A stretch of DNA of 64,000 nt from an uncultured Lachnospiraceae bacterium (lineage in GTDB: Bacteria > Bacillota > Clostridia > Lachnospirales > Lachnospiraceae): positions 19,008 to 83,007 of the forward strand of contig CACZFF010000009.1 in the NCBI GenBank assembly GCA_902780385.1, in the 5' to 3' direction. The translations under genes and the position numbers were made by a program. Below the pieces are notes generated by a model. That model was given only the letters and a program-made list of their open reading frames with translations. It did no database searches and was not told the origin of the DNA. This document shows positions 62,905-64,000 of this stretch, in pieces (the first letter of the stretch is position 1; the number at the start of each line of letters is the position of its first letter).

Positions 62905-63948
62905 ATGATGCAGAAGCTGGCAAAGCGTAAAGACAGTCGATATATGTGCCGTTATAAAGAAAAATGTTTCTATGGCAAGACACTTGCAGAAGCTACTAGA
63001 AAAAGGGATGAATACAAGTACCGGTGTGAGCATGGGATTGGAGAAATCCGGCAGATGACTGTTCGCCAGTACTCGGAAGACTGGCTCAAAAATTATAAGA
63101 CTGGCATTCAGACTGGTACTTTTCGCCAATATGAATCAATCGTCCGGCGTCTGAATGACTCTATCGGCGATTATTATCTTTCTTCTGTTACGCCGGATGA
63201 TGTAGCTGTCGTTTGGAAAAGCTTTGTTGGGACGAGTAAATCCATGATTACCAAGGCGGGACAGCTCTTCAGGGGTATCTTTGACGCTGCAAAGGAGTCG
63301 GGTTATGCCAGTCGGAATCCGTTTCGCTCTACAGTTGTGAAGGCTCCGAAGGGGACAGCGGCATCCCATCGTGCCATTACCGACGAAGAGCGGCGGCTGA
63401 TAGAAACGGTGCCGCACCGGATGCAAAAGGCTGCCATGATCATGCTTTATGCTGGGTTGCGGCGTGGCGAACTGCTGGCGTTGGAGTATGATGATGTCGA
63501 GAATGATGTTATCAGCATTGATGAAGCGGTTTCTTTTGCAGAAACCAAGCCTGTTGTCAAGGATCCGAAAACGGAATCTTCAGTTCGTCGTGTTCCACTG
63601 TTGGAGCCGCTGAAAAAATATTTTGAAGATGACAGTCAGGTGGGCTATGTGGTGACATCTGCTGATGGGGTTCTTTGCACTGAATCAGCATGGGATCGTG
63701 GCTGGGAGTCGTATATCGCAGCTTTGGAGACAGAATTGAACGGCTGCCATAAGCGCTGGTATCATCTGACCAGAGAGTGGAAGAACGGCCATCCGGAAGA
63801 GTATGAGCATTATCTGAAGCTGAAAAAGAACATCAAAAAGCAGGAACAGGCTGAGCAGTACCGATTAAGGGGTTGGAAGAGTGTGAATATTCGGCCGCAT
63901 GATTTGCGTTATCCAAACCAAAATAAAATCCAAACCTTTTTTAGCTGA
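62905..63948 (+). pseudogene. Tyrosine recombinase (integrase) truncated after HDLR
   Basis: Phage/ICE-type integrase. Present are the arm-binding and core-binding regions (MTVRQYSEDWLKNYKTGIQTGTFRQYE), the catalytic Arg in LYAGLRRGELLALEYDD, a Lys region (VKDPKTESSVRRVPL) and HDLR at 63899-63910. Right after HDLR the sequence changes to YPNQNKIQTFFS and stops, so the following GH motif and the nucleophile Tyr are missing. The final 90 bases of the window (63911-64000) are AT-rich and probably belong to another inserted piece. The ATG at 62905 has GGGGG upstream. Confidence 0.8.
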
Positions 63949-64000
63949 AGCTTGCTTTTCAATCGTGATCAAGTGAAAAAGTTGAAATATTTTTGTATGA

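Overview
The window reads as chromosome of a low-to-moderate GC Clostridia (Bacillota), most likely a Lachnospiraceae-type gut anaerobe. Supporting points are the Firmicutes gene orders (hup-rqcP-divIC-tilS-hpt-ftsH and hprK-murB-rapZ-whiA-HPr), strong AGGAGG ribosome sites, sigma-A type promoters, a cre-like operator motif, an archaeal-type ProS and an anaerobic sulfatase-maturase-like radical SAM protein. This is inference from gene content; no search was possible. The genes usually found between rqcP, divIC and tilS in sporeformers are absent, as is yvcK between rapZ and whiA.

Layout. 1-11.5 kb: PTS core (ptsI, ptsH), a sucrose-type EIIBCA, a Cof-type HAD phosphatase, a LacI repressor, an amylosucrase-like GH13 enzyme and a maltogenic-type GH13 enzyme, all on the minus strand. 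11.8-20.4 kb: housekeeping (ftsH, hpt, tilS, divIC, rqcP, hup, cca, proS). 20.5-24.1 kb: c-di-AMP module (cdaR, cdaA) with two unassigned membrane proteins. 24.1-34 kb: comF, recD2, uvrA, uvrB and an S1-domain protein. 34.2-39.3 kb: mntP, an SH3-like membrane protein, uppP, an aminotransferase and a two-domain acetyltransferase. 39.9-50.3 kb: HPr-like regulator, whiA, rapZ, murB, hprK, an ATP-grasp-like protein, uvrC and a second ftsH. 50.4-52.2 kb: an IS4-type insertion sequence that landed inside a long palindrome. 52.3-56.2 kb: MATE pump, NamZ-like lipoprotein and a small membrane protein. 56.2-64 kb: an accessory region of decayed pieces: LplB/LplC-type sugar permeases without a binding protein (the second permease has lost its C-terminus), a membrane-bound AraC regulator, a lone maturase, a 5'-truncated AraC gene, a 5'-truncated excisionase, a small HTH gene and an integrase cut just after its HDLR motif.

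How parts may work together. The HPr next to EI keeps the EI phosphorylation site His15 but has Lys at position 46. The HPr paralogue after whiA has Ser46 in a perfect HPr-kinase context but Glu at position 15. Transport and carbon-catabolite signalling therefore look split between two proteins, with hprK a few genes away. Two promoters, those of the EIIBCA gene and of the amylosucrase gene, each carry a perfect CG-centred dyad (cre or LacI-type) just downstream of the -10 box, so PTS uptake, a HAD phosphatase and amylosucrase may form one sugar-to-alpha-glucan route.

At least five copies of a modular multi-hairpin repeat are scattered between genes, all in one orientation, with compensatory changes in the terminal stem. 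Two copies supply the stop codon of the neighbouring gene and one lies against the uvrA ribosome site.
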